A stretch of DNA of 64,000 bases from assembly GCF_026642255.1 (NCBI RefSeq), contig NZ_CP113264.1, positions 2,294,001 through 2,358,000 of the forward strand, read 5' to 3'. Every line of letters begins with the position of its first letter. Positions within the stretch are counted from its first letter, which is position 1. Shown here one piece after another: positions 33,886 to 42,504 of the stretch. Both the position numbers and the translations under genes were made by a program. The stretch is from Streptomonospora nanhaiensis (lineage in GTDB: Bacteria > Actinomycetota > Actinomycetes > Streptosporangiales > Streptosporangiaceae). The notes under the pieces are model-generated. The model made no database searches and was not told where the DNA came from. It saw only the letters and a list, made by a program, of their open reading frames with translations.

Positions 33886-36105
33886 ATGGCCTCGTCACCG
33901 ACGACAACCTCACCACCGAGCACAGAAGGGGCCCCGCCGGGGCGCCCCCCGTTCCTGACCCGGCTCGGGGAGGGCCTGGCCCGGCGCCCCGGCCGGGTGA
34001 TCCTGGCCTGCATCGCACTGGCCCTGGTCAGCCTGGTCCTGGCGGCCGGGACCATGGACCGGCTGCTCCTCAGCCGCTTCGAGAGCCCGGGCTCGGAGTC
34101 GGAGCGGGTCGAGCAGCTGCTGGAGGACGGCTTCGGCACCGGCAAGCACCACTTCCTGCTCCTGGTCACCGCCCAGGGCGGCGACGTGGACGCCCCGCAG
34201 GTCGTCGAGGCGGCGACCGCGCTGGAGCGGGACCTGGCCTCCCGCGAGGAGGTCGCCGAGACCGCGTCCTACTGGGGCCGGGGCGACTCCCCCGCGATGC
34301 GCTCCGAGGACGGGTCCCAGGCGCTGATCACCGTCCGCATGGAGGGGACCGTCACCGAGGCGCGCACGGCGCTCGGCGAGATCTCCCCGGAGTTCACCCG
34401 CGACGACGAGGTCCTGCGCGTGGAGGTGGGCGGCGGCGACGAGATCTTCCGCCAGGCCGCCCAGCAGGCGCAGGCCGACTTCATCCGCGCCGAGCTGATC
34501 ATCTTCCCGCTGGTGTTCGTCCTGCTGCTCCTGATCTACCGCAGGGTCTCCGTCGCCGCACTGACCCTGGCCATGGGCCTCTTCTCGGTGATCGCCACGC
34601 TCGCGCTGCTGCGCGGCGTCACCTACTTCACCGACGTGTCCACCTTCGCCGCCAACCTCACACTGGTCATGGGCGTGGGACTCGGCGTCGACTACAGCCT
34701 GTTCGTCATCAACCGCTTCCGCGAGGAGCTCGCCAGGGGGAGGAAGGTCCCCGAGGCGGTCACGCTGGCGGTGGCCAAGGCCGGGCGCACCGTCTTCTTC
34801 AGCGGACTGACCGTCGCGGTCGCGCTCTCCTGCCTCATGCTCTTCCCGTTCCCCTTCCTCCAGTCCTTCGCCTACTCGGGCGTGGGGGCCGTGGTGACCT
34901 CGGTCTTCGCGGCGCTGGTCATCCTGCCCGCCGCGCTCGCCAAGGTCGGGCACCGCGTGCGCCCCAAGCGCGAGCCCGACCCCGACAGCGGGTGGTGGCA
35001 CTCCACCGCCCTGAGGATGATGCGCCGGCCGATCCTGTGGGGCCTGCCCGCGCTGGGCACGGTGCTCCTCCTGGCGGCCCCGGCCACGGGGCTCGACTTC
35101 GGTCTGCCCGACGCCCGCGTGCTGCCCCAGGGCAACTCCAGCCGCGACGTCCAGGACCAGATCGAGACCAACTTCGTCCAGGAGGAGATGGACGCGGTGC
35201 AGGTGCTGGTGGACACGCCCGGAGGGGCCGACACGGCCGCCCTCGGCGAGTACGCGCAGGCCCTGTCGCAGGTGGAGGGCGTCTACCAGGTGGACGCGCT
35301 CACGGGCCGCTACACGGGCGGCCAGGAGGTCGCGGGGCCCGAGCCCGGGGCCGACGACAGGTTCGGCTCGGCCGAGGCCACCTGGTTCTCCGTGGTGCCC
35401 GGCTCCGACGCCCTCACCGACGTCGAGGACCTGATCGAGCGGATCCGGGACGTGCCCGCACCCGGCGACACGCAGATCGGCGGCTACCCGGCCGACCTGA
35501 CCGACTTCCGCGAGGCCCTGCTGGGCCAGGTGCCGCTGGTGTTCGGGCTCATCCTCGCGATCACCTTCGTCATCCTGTTCCTGATGACCGGGAGCATCCT
35601 GCTGCCCGCCAAGGCGATCGTGCTCAACGTGCTCAGCCTCGCGGTGATGTTCGGGGTCCTGGTGTGGATCTTCCAGGAGGGGAACCTGTCCGGGGTGCTG
35701 GGCTTCACCGCCAACGGCACGCTGGAGACGACGTTCCCGATCCTGATGTTCTGCATCGCGTTCGGGCTGTCGATGGACTACGAGGTGTTCATGATGTCCC
35801 GGATCAAGGAGGAGTACGACCTGACCGGGGACAACACGAGGGCGGTCGCGGCCGGGCTCCAGCGCAGCGGCCCGCTGGTCACGGCGGCGGCGGTCATCCT
35901 CGCCGCCTCCTTCGCCACCTACGCCGTCTCCGACGTCCTCTACCTGATGATGCTCGGCATCGGCATGGCGGTGGTGATCCTGGTGGACGCCACCCTCATC
36001 CGCGGCGTGTTGGTGCCGGTGTTCATGCGGTTGGCCGGCCGCGCCAACTGGTGGGCGCCGGCCCCGCTGAAGCGCGTGCACGCGCGCTTCGGGATCTCCG
36101 AGTAG
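33886..36105 (+). CDS. MMPL-family RND transporter, last of the hydrolase operon
   Basis: Protein of 739 residues starting 22 bases after the hydrolase stop. MMPL motifs are VMGVGLGVDYSLFVINRFREEL in the first half and IAFGLSMDYEVFMMSRIKEEY in the second. It resembles the first MMPL of this operon in the second half (NLSGVLGFTANG against NLSGPLGFTPTG) but is a distinct subfamily member and lacks the long hydrophilic tail. Two MMPL proteins in one operon could form a hetero-oligomer or handle successive substrates. A perfect 30-bp palindrome directly after the stop terminates the operon. Confidence 0.95.
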   Translation: MASSPTTTSPPSTEGAPPGRPPFLTRLGEGLARRPGRVILACIALALVSLVLAAGTMDRLLLSRFESPGSESERVEQLLEDGFGTGKHHFLLLVTAQGGDVDAPQVVEAATALERDLASREEVAETASYWGRGDSPAMRSEDGSQALITVRMEGTVTEARTALGEISPEFTRDDEVLRVEVGGGDEIFRQAAQQAQADFIRAELIIFPLVFVLLLLIYRRVSVAALTLAMGLFSVIATLALLRGVTYFTDVSTFAANLTLVMGVGLGVDYSLFVINRFREELARGRKVPEAVTLAVAKAGRTVFFSGLTVAVALSCLMLFPFPFLQSFAYSGVGAVVTSVFAALVILPAALAKVGHRVRPKREPDPDSGWWHSTALRMMRRPILWGLPALGTVLLLAAPATGLDFGLPDARVLPQGNSSRDVQDQIETNFVQEEMDAVQVLVDTPGGADTAALGEYAQALSQVEGVYQVDALTGRYTGGQEVAGPEPGADDRFGSAEATWFSVVPGSDALTDVEDLIERIRDVPAPGDTQIGGYPADLTDFREALLGQVPLVFGLILAITFVILFLMTGSILLPAKAIVLNVLSLAVMFGVLVWIFQEGNLSGVLGFTANGTLETTFPILMFCIAFGLSMDYEVFMMSRIKEEYDLTGDNTRAVAAGLQRSGPLVTAAAVILAASFATYAVSDVLYLMMLGIGMAVVILVDATLIRGVLVPVFMRLAGRANWWAPAPLKRVHARFGISE

Positions 36106-36114
36106 GACGCCCGC

Positions 36115-36144
36115 GTGTCGGGGGCCGCGCGCGGCCCCCGACAC
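36115..36144. terminator. 30-bp perfect palindrome, bidirectional terminator
   Basis: Arms at 36115-36129 and 36130-36144 are exact reverse complements with no spare loop bases. It sits between the converging MMPL and MarR genes. Confidence 0.75.
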
Positions 36145-36157
36145 CGACCCCTCCCGG

Positions 36158-36619
36158 CTACTCCTGCTTGGTCACCCGGGGGTGGGTGGCGAGCAGGCGC
36201 CCCGCCAGCTCGTGCAGGGTCCTGACCTCCTGTTCCGACAGCGTGGCGAAGAACTCCGACTCCGCCTCGGCGACGGTCTCGCGGGCCTCCTCCAGGATGC
36301 GCGCCGCCTTCTCCGTCGTCGTCACGATGTAGCGCCGCCGGTCCCGGGGGTTGCGCTCCCGGACGGCGAGCCCCTGCTCCTCCAACCTGTCGACGAGCCC
36401 CACCATCACGTTGGGATCCACGCCCAGGACCCGGCTCAGCTCCTTCTGGGAGGGGTTGGACATCGACGCCGCCGCGGACAGGACGTGGAACTCGCGCGAG
36501 GAGATCTGCTGGGGTCCGAAGATCGACGCGGTGGTCGCCTGGGCCAGTTCGCCCAGCTTGATCAGCCGGAAACCGGTCGTGTGCCACAGGGGGGTGTCCC
36601 ACTCGGCCGCGTTCTCCAT
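36158..36619 (-). CDS. MarR-family transcriptional regulator
   Basis: Protein of 153 residues from the ATG at 36619 after GGAGTGAGGG. The winged helix covers about residues 35-105: SSREFHVLSAAASMSNPSQKELSRVLGVDPNVMVGLVDRLEEQGL, then the wing RERNPRDRRRYIVTTT with the conserved DxRxR. The N- and C-terminal helices form the dimer interface. It is divergent from an SDR-type reductase; the 78-bp gap holds a perfect ATAATCA/TGATTAT inverted repeat over both promoters. It should repress both genes and be released by an aromatic or lipophilic ligand. Confidence 0.94.
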   Translation of the reverse strand: MENAAEWDTPLWHTTGFRLIKLGELAQATTASIFGPQQISSREFHVLSAAASMSNPSQKELSRVLGVDPNVMVGLVDRLEEQGLAVRERNPRDRRRYIVTTTEKAARILEEARETVAEAESEFFATLSEQEVRTLHELAGRLLATHPRVTKQE

Positions 36620-36643
36620 AACTCGGTCACCCTCACTCCATAA

Positions 36644-36680
36644 ATAATCACGAGTAATGATTATAGATCAACTATATAAT
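36644..36680. promoter_or_regulatory. Divergent marR/SDR promoters with MarR operator
   Basis: ATAATCA-N7-TGATTAT (36644-36664) is a perfect 7-bp inverted repeat. A consensus -10, TATAAT, at 36675-36680 serves the SDR gene. For marR, a minus-strand TTGATC (36666-36671) with ATTATT (36643-36648) fits at 17 bp. The operator covers the -35 of one promoter and the -10 of the other. Confidence 0.65.
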
Positions 36681-36697
36681 ATTTGGGATGTGAAACC

Positions 36698-37789
36698 ATG
36701 GCGGACACCCACACCACACCGCTCCCGGGGAGGGAGAGGGCCCTGGTCACCGGCGCGACCGGTCTCCTGGGCAGCAACATCGTGCGACTCCTGCTGAAGC
36801 AGGGGCAGGAGGTCGTCGCCCTGGTCCGCGACCTGGACCGCGCCCGTACGCTACTCCCCGCCGATCCCCGCCTGCGCCTGGCCCCGGGCGATGTCACCGA
36901 CCCCGACTCCTACCGGACCCTCTTCGCGGGGGTGGACGAGGTCTTCCACACCGCCGCCTACTTCCGCGAGTACTTCCAGGACCCCTCCCTCACCGAGCCC
37001 CTGGAGCGGGTCAACGTCACCGGGACGCGCCTGGTCCTGGCCGCGGCGGCCGAGGCGGGGGTGCCGGTGTTCGTCCACACCAGCTCCATCAACACGCTGG
37101 CGCTGCGCGGGCCCGAACAGCCCGCCGACGAGTCGACCCCGCCCCCGGAGAAGTACGCGGGGCTCCGGGTCTCGGAGTGCTACCCCTCCAGCAAGGTCCG
37201 CGCCGAGCGGGCCGTGGACGAGATGATCCGATCGGGGCGGACCGGGTCCACCCGCGTCTCGGTGGTCCTGCCGGGGTGGATGTGGGGGCCCGGCGACGCC
37301 GGTCCCACCTCCTCGGGGCGCCTCTTCCTCGGCGTGGCCAAGGGGGCGGTCAAGGCGGTGCCCCGGCTGTCCAACTACGTGGTGGACGCCCGCGACGTGG
37401 CGTTCGCCTGCGTGGCCGCCGCCCGCGTGGGCCGGCACGACCGCTACGTGGTGGCCGGGGTCAAGCGGTCCGTGCCGGGGCTGACCGGGGCGGTCGCCAC
37501 CGAGACGGGCGTGCGCCCGCCCCGGGCGGTCCCGGCCGGGCTGGCACTGGCCGCGGCGTCGCTCATGGAGCTCCAGGCCCGTCTGGGCGGCGGCGAGCCG
37601 ACGGCGACCCGCGCCGGGGTGCGGGTCCTGCGCGAGGGCGAGGACCGGCACATCACCTCGGGGCTGGCCGAGCGGGACCTGGGCGTGGAGTTCCGCTCCG
37701 TCGCCGAGACCGTCGCCGCGACGGGCGCCTGGTACCGGCAGCAGGGGACGCTGCCCGCGGGGCCGCTCCGGGCGGCCACCGTCCGCTGA
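36698..37789 (+). CDS. NAD(P)-dependent SDR-family epimerase/reductase
   Basis: Protein of 363 residues from the ATG at 36698; the in-frame TTG at 36683 would add five residues. It is an extended SDR: dinucleotide motif VTGATGLLGSNIV at about residues 14-26, DVTDPDSYRTLFAGVDEVFHTAA, HTSSINTLALRG and YPSSK (YxxxK catalytic pair). It most resembles dihydroflavonol-reductase-like and NAD-epimerase proteins that reduce ketones or open sugar-type substrates; the substrate is unknown. The predicted leader is only about 10 bases, with little room for a ribosome-binding site. Regulation by the divergent MarR protein is likely. Confidence 0.88.
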   Translation: MADTHTTPLPGRERALVTGATGLLGSNIVRLLLKQGQEVVALVRDLDRARTLLPADPRLRLAPGDVTDPDSYRTLFAGVDEVFHTAAYFREYFQDPSLTEPLERVNVTGTRLVLAAAAEAGVPVFVHTSSINTLALRGPEQPADESTPPPEKYAGLRVSECYPSSKVRAERAVDEMIRSGRTGSTRVSVVLPGWMWGPGDAGPTSSGRLFLGVAKGAVKAVPRLSNYVVDARDVAFACVAAARVGRHDRYVVAGVKRSVPGLTGAVATETGVRPPRAVPAGLALAAASLMELQARLGGGEPTATRAGVRVLREGEDRHITSGLAERDLGVEFRSVAETVAATGAWYRQQGTLPAGPLRAATVR

Positions 37790-37794
37790 ACGGC

Positions 37795-37828
37795 GGCGGG
37801 TCCGGGCGCCGAGGCGCCCGGACCCGCC
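37795..37828. terminator. Terminator between SDR gene and PD-(D/E)XK-like gene
   Basis: Sixteen-base arms (37795-37810 and 37813-37828) pair perfectly around a GA centre, between converging genes. Confidence 0.75.
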
Positions 37829-37839
37829 CCGGGCTCAGG

Positions 37840-38700
37840 TCACTCGTCGAACAGCTCGTCGATGTGGGTGATGGCGGCGGATTTCTCGGCCCACGCGGCG
37901 AGTTGGCCGACGTCGCGGCAGCGGCTGATCCGCTCGCGCGCCCCGTCCGGGATGTCGATGCCCTTGGCCCCGAGGATCCTCAGGAGCATGTCGGCCTCAC
38001 CCTCGGCCCTGAGGCTCTCGGTCCAGGCGCTGGTGTACTCGTACGTGTCCGCCATCACGAGCGACTCCAGAGTCTTCTGTCCATCAGTGTCGGTGAGCAG
38101 GTGCAGCGCGAATCCAATGTACTTCGCGGCCCTGTCCTGGTCGATCGATTCCAGACCGGTGTGCAGCGCGTCCAGGACGTCCTTCTTGAGATGTCCGTGA
38201 GCCGCCGCCGAGAGCACTCCCAGGGTCGGTGAGACGGCGACCGTTCCGGGGTCGGTGACGACGGGGATGTCGTCCGGACCCACCACGAGGGGGTGGAGGG
38301 CGAAGCCGGGATGGCCCAGGTGGATCGGTTCGGCGTACCAGTCGGCCACGGACTGCCGGGGGCAGACCACCAGGAGCATGACCGGGCACTCGTGCCTGAA
38401 CCGCAGGCTGGCCACGTATTCGGGCCAGGTGAAGCGTTTTCGCTCCTTCTGATCGCGCTGGACCTCCACGACGATGCCCATCAGGTGGTCGTGGGGGTCG
38501 TCCGGGCCGGGGCCGCGCAGCATGATCGCGACGTCGGAACGGCGCTCCACGGGATCGACGTGGCCGAGGTCGCACGAGGTGACCTCGCTCCGTTCGTAGT
38601 CGGGAACGTTCACGCCGAGGTCGCGCAGGTAGCCGACGGCCATGTCCGGCGCGTCGGCGAACAACTCGGCATATATCTGGTGCTCAGGGGAGATTGCCAC
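37840..38700 (-). CDS. PD-(D/E)XK nuclease-like protein, Rpn-like
   Basis: Protein of 286 residues. The core RRSDVAIML...GIVVEVQRDQKERKRFTWPEYVASLR has the spacing of a PD-(D/E)XK nuclease (Asp, then Glu-x-Gln, then a Lys-rich helix) and resembles the Rpn/transposase-like nucleases that are common as single hypothetical genes in actinomycetes. A C-terminal region with SLRAEGEADMLLRILGAKGIDIP is also typical of such proteins. The role could be DNA repair, recombination or phage defence; none is proven. It is monocistronic, with a terminator on the 3' side. Codon use looks slightly less GC-biased than its neighbours, which would fit later acquisition, but I could not measure this. Confidence 0.72.
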   Translation of the reverse strand: MAISPEHQIYAELFADAPDMAVGYLRDLGVNVPDYERSEVTSCDLGHVDPVERRSDVAIMLRGPGPDDPHDHLMGIVVEVQRDQKERKRFTWPEYVASLRFRHECPVMLLVVCPRQSVADWYAEPIHLGHPGFALHPLVVGPDDIPVVTDPGTVAVSPTLGVLSAAAHGHLKKDVLDALHTGLESIDQDRAAKYIGFALHLLTDTDGQKTLESLVMADTYEYTSAWTESLRAEGEADMLLRILGAKGIDIPDGARERISRCRDVGQLAAWAEKSAAITHIDELFDE

Positions 38701-38735
38701 GAGGCAGTCATTGCACAGAGTTACTGGATGGTATG

Positions 38736-38749
38736 TTCGAGTAGTCGAA
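38736..38749. promoter_or_regulatory. Palindrome upstream of the Rpn-like gene
   Basis: TTCGA-GTAG-TCGAA, perfect 5-bp arms, 36 bp before the start of the Rpn-like gene. It recalls, but does not match, the actinobacterial LexA box, which needs CGAAC-N4-GTTCG. Confidence 0.35.
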
Positions 38750-38789
38750 ATGTCTGTGAAGTGCGCTTTTGCGTTCCCGGGGAACGGGA

Positions 38790-38836
38790 ACGGGCCCGGC
38801 CGCCCCCGCTGTTCCGACAGGGGTGGCCGGGCCCGT
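38790..38836 (-). terminator. fadB terminator
   Basis: ACGGGCCCGGCC (38790-38801) pairs perfectly with GGCCGGGCCCGT (38825-38836) and the stem continues inward with a G-U and four C-G pairs. It lies 24 bases after the fadB stop. Confidence 0.75.
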
Positions 38837-38859
38837 CCGCGTCCGGCGGCGCTCCTCGG

Positions 38860-40953
38860 TCAGAACGCCTTCGGGGCGCCCTCGTGGAACCGCTTGCCGT
38901 TCACGGCCTCGGACACGCCGACCTTGTCCAGGTACGGCGTGATGCCGCCGGTGTGGAACGGCCAGCCCGCGCCGGTGATCAGGCACAGGTCGATGTCGGC
39001 GGCCTCGGCCACGACACCCTCGTCCAGCATCAGCCGGACCTCCCTGGCCATCGCGCGCAGCGCCCGGTCCAGGATCTCGCTCTCCTCGGACGGCTTGTCG
39101 CCTCCGGTGAACAGCTCCCTCACCTCGGGGTCGATGGTGAAGTCCGGTGCGAAGATCGCCGTCTTGCCCGCCTTGACGATCTCGGCCAGCTCGGCGGAGA
39201 CCGCGAAGCGCTCGGGGAACGCCTCGTGCAGGGTCTCGGACACGTGCAGGGCGACCGCGGGGCCGACCAGCTGGAGCAGCAGGAGCGGCGACATCGGCAG
39301 CCCCAGGGGCGCGACCGCGCGGTCGGCGACCTCGGGCTCGGTGCCCTCGCCCACGGCGCCCAGGACCTCGCCCATGAACAGGGTGAGCAGGCGGTTGACC
39401 ACGAACGCCGGGGCGTCCTTGCACAGGACGGCGGTCTTCTTCAGCTTCCGGGCCGTGGCGAACGCCGTGGCCAGGGAGGCGTCGTCGGTCTTCTCGCCGC
39501 GGACGATCTCCAGCAGCGGCAGGACGGCGACCGGGTTGAAGAAGTGGAAGCCCACGACCCGCTCGGGGTGGCGGAGGCCGGAGGCCATCTCGGTGATCGA
39601 CAGCGAGGAGGTGTTGGTCGCGAGGATCGCCTCGGGGGAGACCACCGCCTCCACCTCGGCGAACACCTGCTGCTTGACCTCCATGTTCTCGAACACGGCC
39701 TCGATGACGAAGTCGGCGTCCGCGAACGCGTCCTTGGTCAGAGAGCCGCTGACCAGGGCCTTGAGGTGGTTGGCCTTGTCGTTGCCGATCCGGCCCTTCT
39801 TCAGGAGCTTGTCGATCTCGCCGTGGACGTAGGCGACGCCCTTGTCCAGGCGCGCCTGGTCCAGGTCGGTCATGACGACGGGGACGTCGAGGCGGCGGGC
39901 GAACAGCAGCGCCAGCTGTCCGGCCATCAGCCCGGCGCCGACGACGCCGACCTTGGTGACCTTGCGGGCGAGCGACTTGTCCGGGGCGCCGGCGGGGCGC
40001 TTGGCGCGCTTCTGCACCAGGTCGAACGCGTACAGGCCGGCCTTGAGCTCGTCGCTCATGATGAGGTCGGCGAGCGCCTCGTCCTCGGCGGCGAAGCCCT
40101 CGTCGCGCGTGCGGTTCCTGGCCTCGGCGACGAGCTCGACGGCGCGGGCCGGGGCCGGGGCGGCGCCGTGCAGCTTGCCCTCGACGGTGAAGCGGGCCAT
40201 GTTGACCGCGTTGTCCCAGGCCTCGCCCTCGTCGACCTCGGGGCGCTCGACGACGACGTCGCCCTTGAGGACCTTCGCGGCCCAGCGCAGGGACTCCTCG
40301 ACGAAGTCGGCGGGGTCGAACATCGCGTCGGCGATGCCCATCTCGAAGGCCTGCGGGCCCTTGAGCATCTTGTTCTGGGCCAGCGGGTTGTCGATGACGA
40401 CCTTGAGGGCCTTCTCGGCGCCGATCAGGCGGGGCAGCAGGTACGTGCCGCCCCAGCCGGGCACCAGGCCGAGGAAGGTCTCGGGCAGCGAGAGCGCCGG
40501 CACGCCCGAGGAGATGGTGCGGTAGGTGCAGTGCAGCGCCACCTCGACGCCGCCGCCCATGGCCGCGCCGTTGACCAGGGCGAAGGTGGGCACGTGCAGC
40601 TCGCCGAGCTTGCGGAACACGTCGTGCCCCAGCTTGCCGATGGCCAGGGCCTGCTCGCGGGTCCGGATCGCCGGGACGCCGGTCAGGTCCGCGCCGACGG
40701 CGAAGATGAACGGCTTGCCCGTGACGGCCACGGCCGCGATGTCGGTGCGCGCACGGGCGGCCTCGATCGCGGCGTCCAGGCTGAGGAGCCCGCCGGGGCC
40801 GAAGGTGTTGGGCTTGGTGTGGTCGTGCCCGTTGTCCAGGGTGATCAGGACCGCCGTGCCCGCGCCGTGGGGAAGCTCGACGTCGCGGGAGATCGCGTTG
40901 GTGACGACCTCGTCCTTGAACAGTTCCCGCGCCTGCTCGATCGCGTTGCTCAC
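38860..40953 (-). CDS. fadB: 3-hydroxyacyl-CoA dehydrogenase/enoyl-CoA hydratase (beta-oxidation alpha subunit)
   Basis: Protein of 697 residues from the GTG at 40953 (GGGGGGC upstream). Enoyl-CoA hydratase domain about residues 1-290, with FIFAVGADLTGV and the oxyanion segment VNGAAMGGGVEVALHC. The NAD-binding domain starts near 320 with VGVVGAGLMAGQLALLFARR and has TNTSSLSITEMASGLRHPERVVGFHFFNPV. A C-terminal 3-hydroxyacyl-CoA dehydrogenase domain follows (VLCKDAPAFVVNRLLTLFMGE). It performs hydration and NAD-dependent oxidation in fatty-acid degradation. The start overlaps the fadA stop by four bases, so the two subunits of the trifunctional complex are coupled in the order fadA-fadB. Confidence 0.96.
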   Translation of the reverse strand: MSNAIEQARELFKDEVVTNAISRDVELPHGAGTAVLITLDNGHDHTKPNTFGPGGLLSLDAAIEAARARTDIAAVAVTGKPFIFAVGADLTGVPAIRTREQALAIGKLGHDVFRKLGELHVPTFALVNGAAMGGGVEVALHCTYRTISSGVPALSLPETFLGLVPGWGGTYLLPRLIGAEKALKVVIDNPLAQNKMLKGPQAFEMGIADAMFDPADFVEESLRWAAKVLKGDVVVERPEVDEGEAWDNAVNMARFTVEGKLHGAAPAPARAVELVAEARNRTRDEGFAAEDEALADLIMSDELKAGLYAFDLVQKRAKRPAGAPDKSLARKVTKVGVVGAGLMAGQLALLFARRLDVPVVMTDLDQARLDKGVAYVHGEIDKLLKKGRIGNDKANHLKALVSGSLTKDAFADADFVIEAVFENMEVKQQVFAEVEAVVSPEAILATNTSSLSITEMASGLRHPERVVGFHFFNPVAVLPLLEIVRGEKTDDASLATAFATARKLKKTAVLCKDAPAFVVNRLLTLFMGEVLGAVGEGTEPEVADRAVAPLGLPMSPLLLLQLVGPAVALHVSETLHEAFPERFAVSAELAEIVKAGKTAIFAPDFTIDPEVRELFTGGDKPSEESEILDRALRAMAREVRLMLDEGVVAEAADIDLCLITGAGWPFHTGGITPYLDKVGVSEAVNGKRFHEGAPKAF

Positions 40954-42149
40954 TTGCCCCCCTCGTAGTTGGTGTTCTCCCACAGGACGGTCCCGCCCAT
41001 GCCGAGGCCGACGCACATGGTGGTGAGGCCGTACCGGACGTCGGGGCGCTCGGCGAACTGGCGCGCGAGCTGCATCATCAGGCGCACGCCGGACGAGGCG
41101 AGCGGGTGCCCGATGGCGATGGCGCCGCCCCACGGGTTGACGCGGGCGTCGTCGTCGGCGAGGCCGAAGTGCTCCAGGAAGGCCAGCACCTGGACGGCGA
41201 AGGCCTCGTTGATCTCGATGAGGCCGACGTCGTCGATCGAGATGCCCTGGCGGGCGAACAGCTTCTCGGTCGCGGGGACGGGGCCCACGCCCATGACCTC
41301 GGGCTCGACACCGGCGAAGGAGAAGTCGACCAGGCGCATGCGGGCGTCGAGACCGAGCTCCTCGGCGACGTCCTCCGCGGCCAGCAGGGCGCCGGTGGCG
41401 CCGTCGTTGAGGCCCGCGGCGTTGCCGGGGGTCACGTTGCCGTGCGAGCGGAACGGGGTCTTGAGGCCGGCGAGCGACTCCATGGTCGTGCCGGGACGCG
41501 GGGGCTCGTCCCGGGTGGCCAGGCCGTAGCCCTTCTCCAGGGAGCGGACCAGCATCTCGACCAGGTCGGGCTGGATCTTGCCGTCGGCGTAGGCCTTGGC
41601 GACCTTCTCCTGGCTGCGCACCGCGTAGGCGTCGGCGCGCTCCTTGGTGATGCCCGGGAACCGGTCGTGCAGGTTCTCGGCGGTGTTGCCCATGACCAGT
41701 GCGGACGGGTCGACCAGCTTCTCGGAGACGATCCGCGGGTTGGGGTCGACCCCCTCACCCATGGGGTGGCGGCCCATGTGCTCCACGCCGCCCGCGATCA
41801 CCACGTCGTAGGCGCCGAAGGCGATGCCCGCGCCCGAGGTGGTGACGGCGGTGAGCGCTCCCGCGCACATGCGGTCGACGGAGTAGCCGGGGACGCTGCG
41901 CGGCAGCCCGGCGAGGATCGCGGCGGTGCGCCCGATCGTGAGGCCCTGGTCGCCGATCTGGGTGGTGGCGGCGATGGCGACCTCGTCGACGCGCTCCGGC
42001 GGCAGGCCGGGGTTGCGGCGCATCAGTTCGCGGATGACGCGGACGACCATGTCGTCGGCGCGCGTCTCGGCGTAGAGGCCCTTGCCTGACTTGCCGAACG
42101 GGGTGCGCACCCCGTCGACAAACACGACATCGCGGGCAGTTCGCGGCAC
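40950..42149 (-). CDS. fadA: Acetyl-CoA acyltransferase (thiolase)
   Basis: Protein of 399 residues from the GTG at 42149, six to eight bases after GGAGAAGGAGGG; longer starts in the frame run through the promoter and are unlikely. Thiolase motifs: RTPFGKSGKGLYAETRADDM at the start, the nucleophilic Cys in YSVDRMCAGALTAVTTSG, GGVEHMGRHPM, NEAFAVQVLAFLEHF, the GHPLASSG loop and the second Cys in TMCVGLGMGGT. It cleaves 3-ketoacyl-CoA with CoA at the end of each beta-oxidation cycle and works with FadB. A TACT-N4-AGTA palindrome upstream is a likely operator. Confidence 0.96.
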   Translation of the reverse strand: MPRTARDVVFVDGVRTPFGKSGKGLYAETRADDMVVRVIRELMRRNPGLPPERVDEVAIAATTQIGDQGLTIGRTAAILAGLPRSVPGYSVDRMCAGALTAVTTSGAGIAFGAYDVVIAGGVEHMGRHPMGEGVDPNPRIVSEKLVDPSALVMGNTAENLHDRFPGITKERADAYAVRSQEKVAKAYADGKIQPDLVEMLVRSLEKGYGLATRDEPPRPGTTMESLAGLKTPFRSHGNVTPGNAAGLNDGATGALLAAEDVAEELGLDARMRLVDFSFAGVEPEVMGVGPVPATEKLFARQGISIDDVGLIEINEAFAVQVLAFLEHFGLADDDARVNPWGGAIAIGHPLASSGVRLMMQLARQFAERPDVRYGLTTMCVGLGMGGTVLWENTNYEGGK

Positions 42150-42196
42150 GATGGGCCCTCCTTCTCCAAGGGTGAGTGGACTTGTTGCGCCCATGC

Positions 42197-42208
42197 TACT
42201 CGTCAGTA
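42197..42208 (-). promoter_or_regulatory. Candidate operator of the fadA-fadB operon
   Basis: TACT-CGTC-AGTA, a perfect 4-bp dyad extended by partial symmetry on both sides (G95/C10, T94/A11), 48 bp upstream of fadA. On the coding strand it abuts TAGCAT, a possible -10. A fatty-acid-responsive TetR or GntR regulator is the expected ligand. Confidence 0.5.
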
Positions 42209-42439
42209 ACAAATTGTGCGAGCGGCGGGGCCGACGTCTTCGCGACATCCTGGGAACGGGTCCGGCCCATGGCCGCCGGCGGCGGTCTCCGACCCGGCGC
42301 GGTGCGGCCCCGGCACGCGCCGGCGCCCCGGGGCGGACCGCTGCGGGCTCGGGCAGAGGGGCCGCGGGGTGCGCGCCGCCGCTCCGCACCGACCCGAGGC
42401 CTTGCGGGGACCGCGGCCGGGACCCGGCGCGCACACGCG

Positions 42440-42470
42440 TCGGGGCCGGGGTGGTCCACCCCGGCCCCGA
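42440..42470 (-). terminator. Terminator of the TPR-protein gene
   Basis: Fifteen-base arms (42440-42454 and 42456-42470) pair perfectly around one T, 34 bases after the TPR gene stop. The remaining 42209-42439 between it and the fadA promoter shows no gene that I can support. Confidence 0.75.
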
Positions 42471-42504
42471 TCGGACCCCTTCGCCTTCCGCCCCGCCTGC
42501 GCCG

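Noticed and set aside
38736..38749. LexA/SOS box upstream of the Rpn-like gene
   Set aside because: TTCGA-N4-TCGAA has the right size but lacks the CGAAC/GTTCG core that actinobacterial LexA needs.
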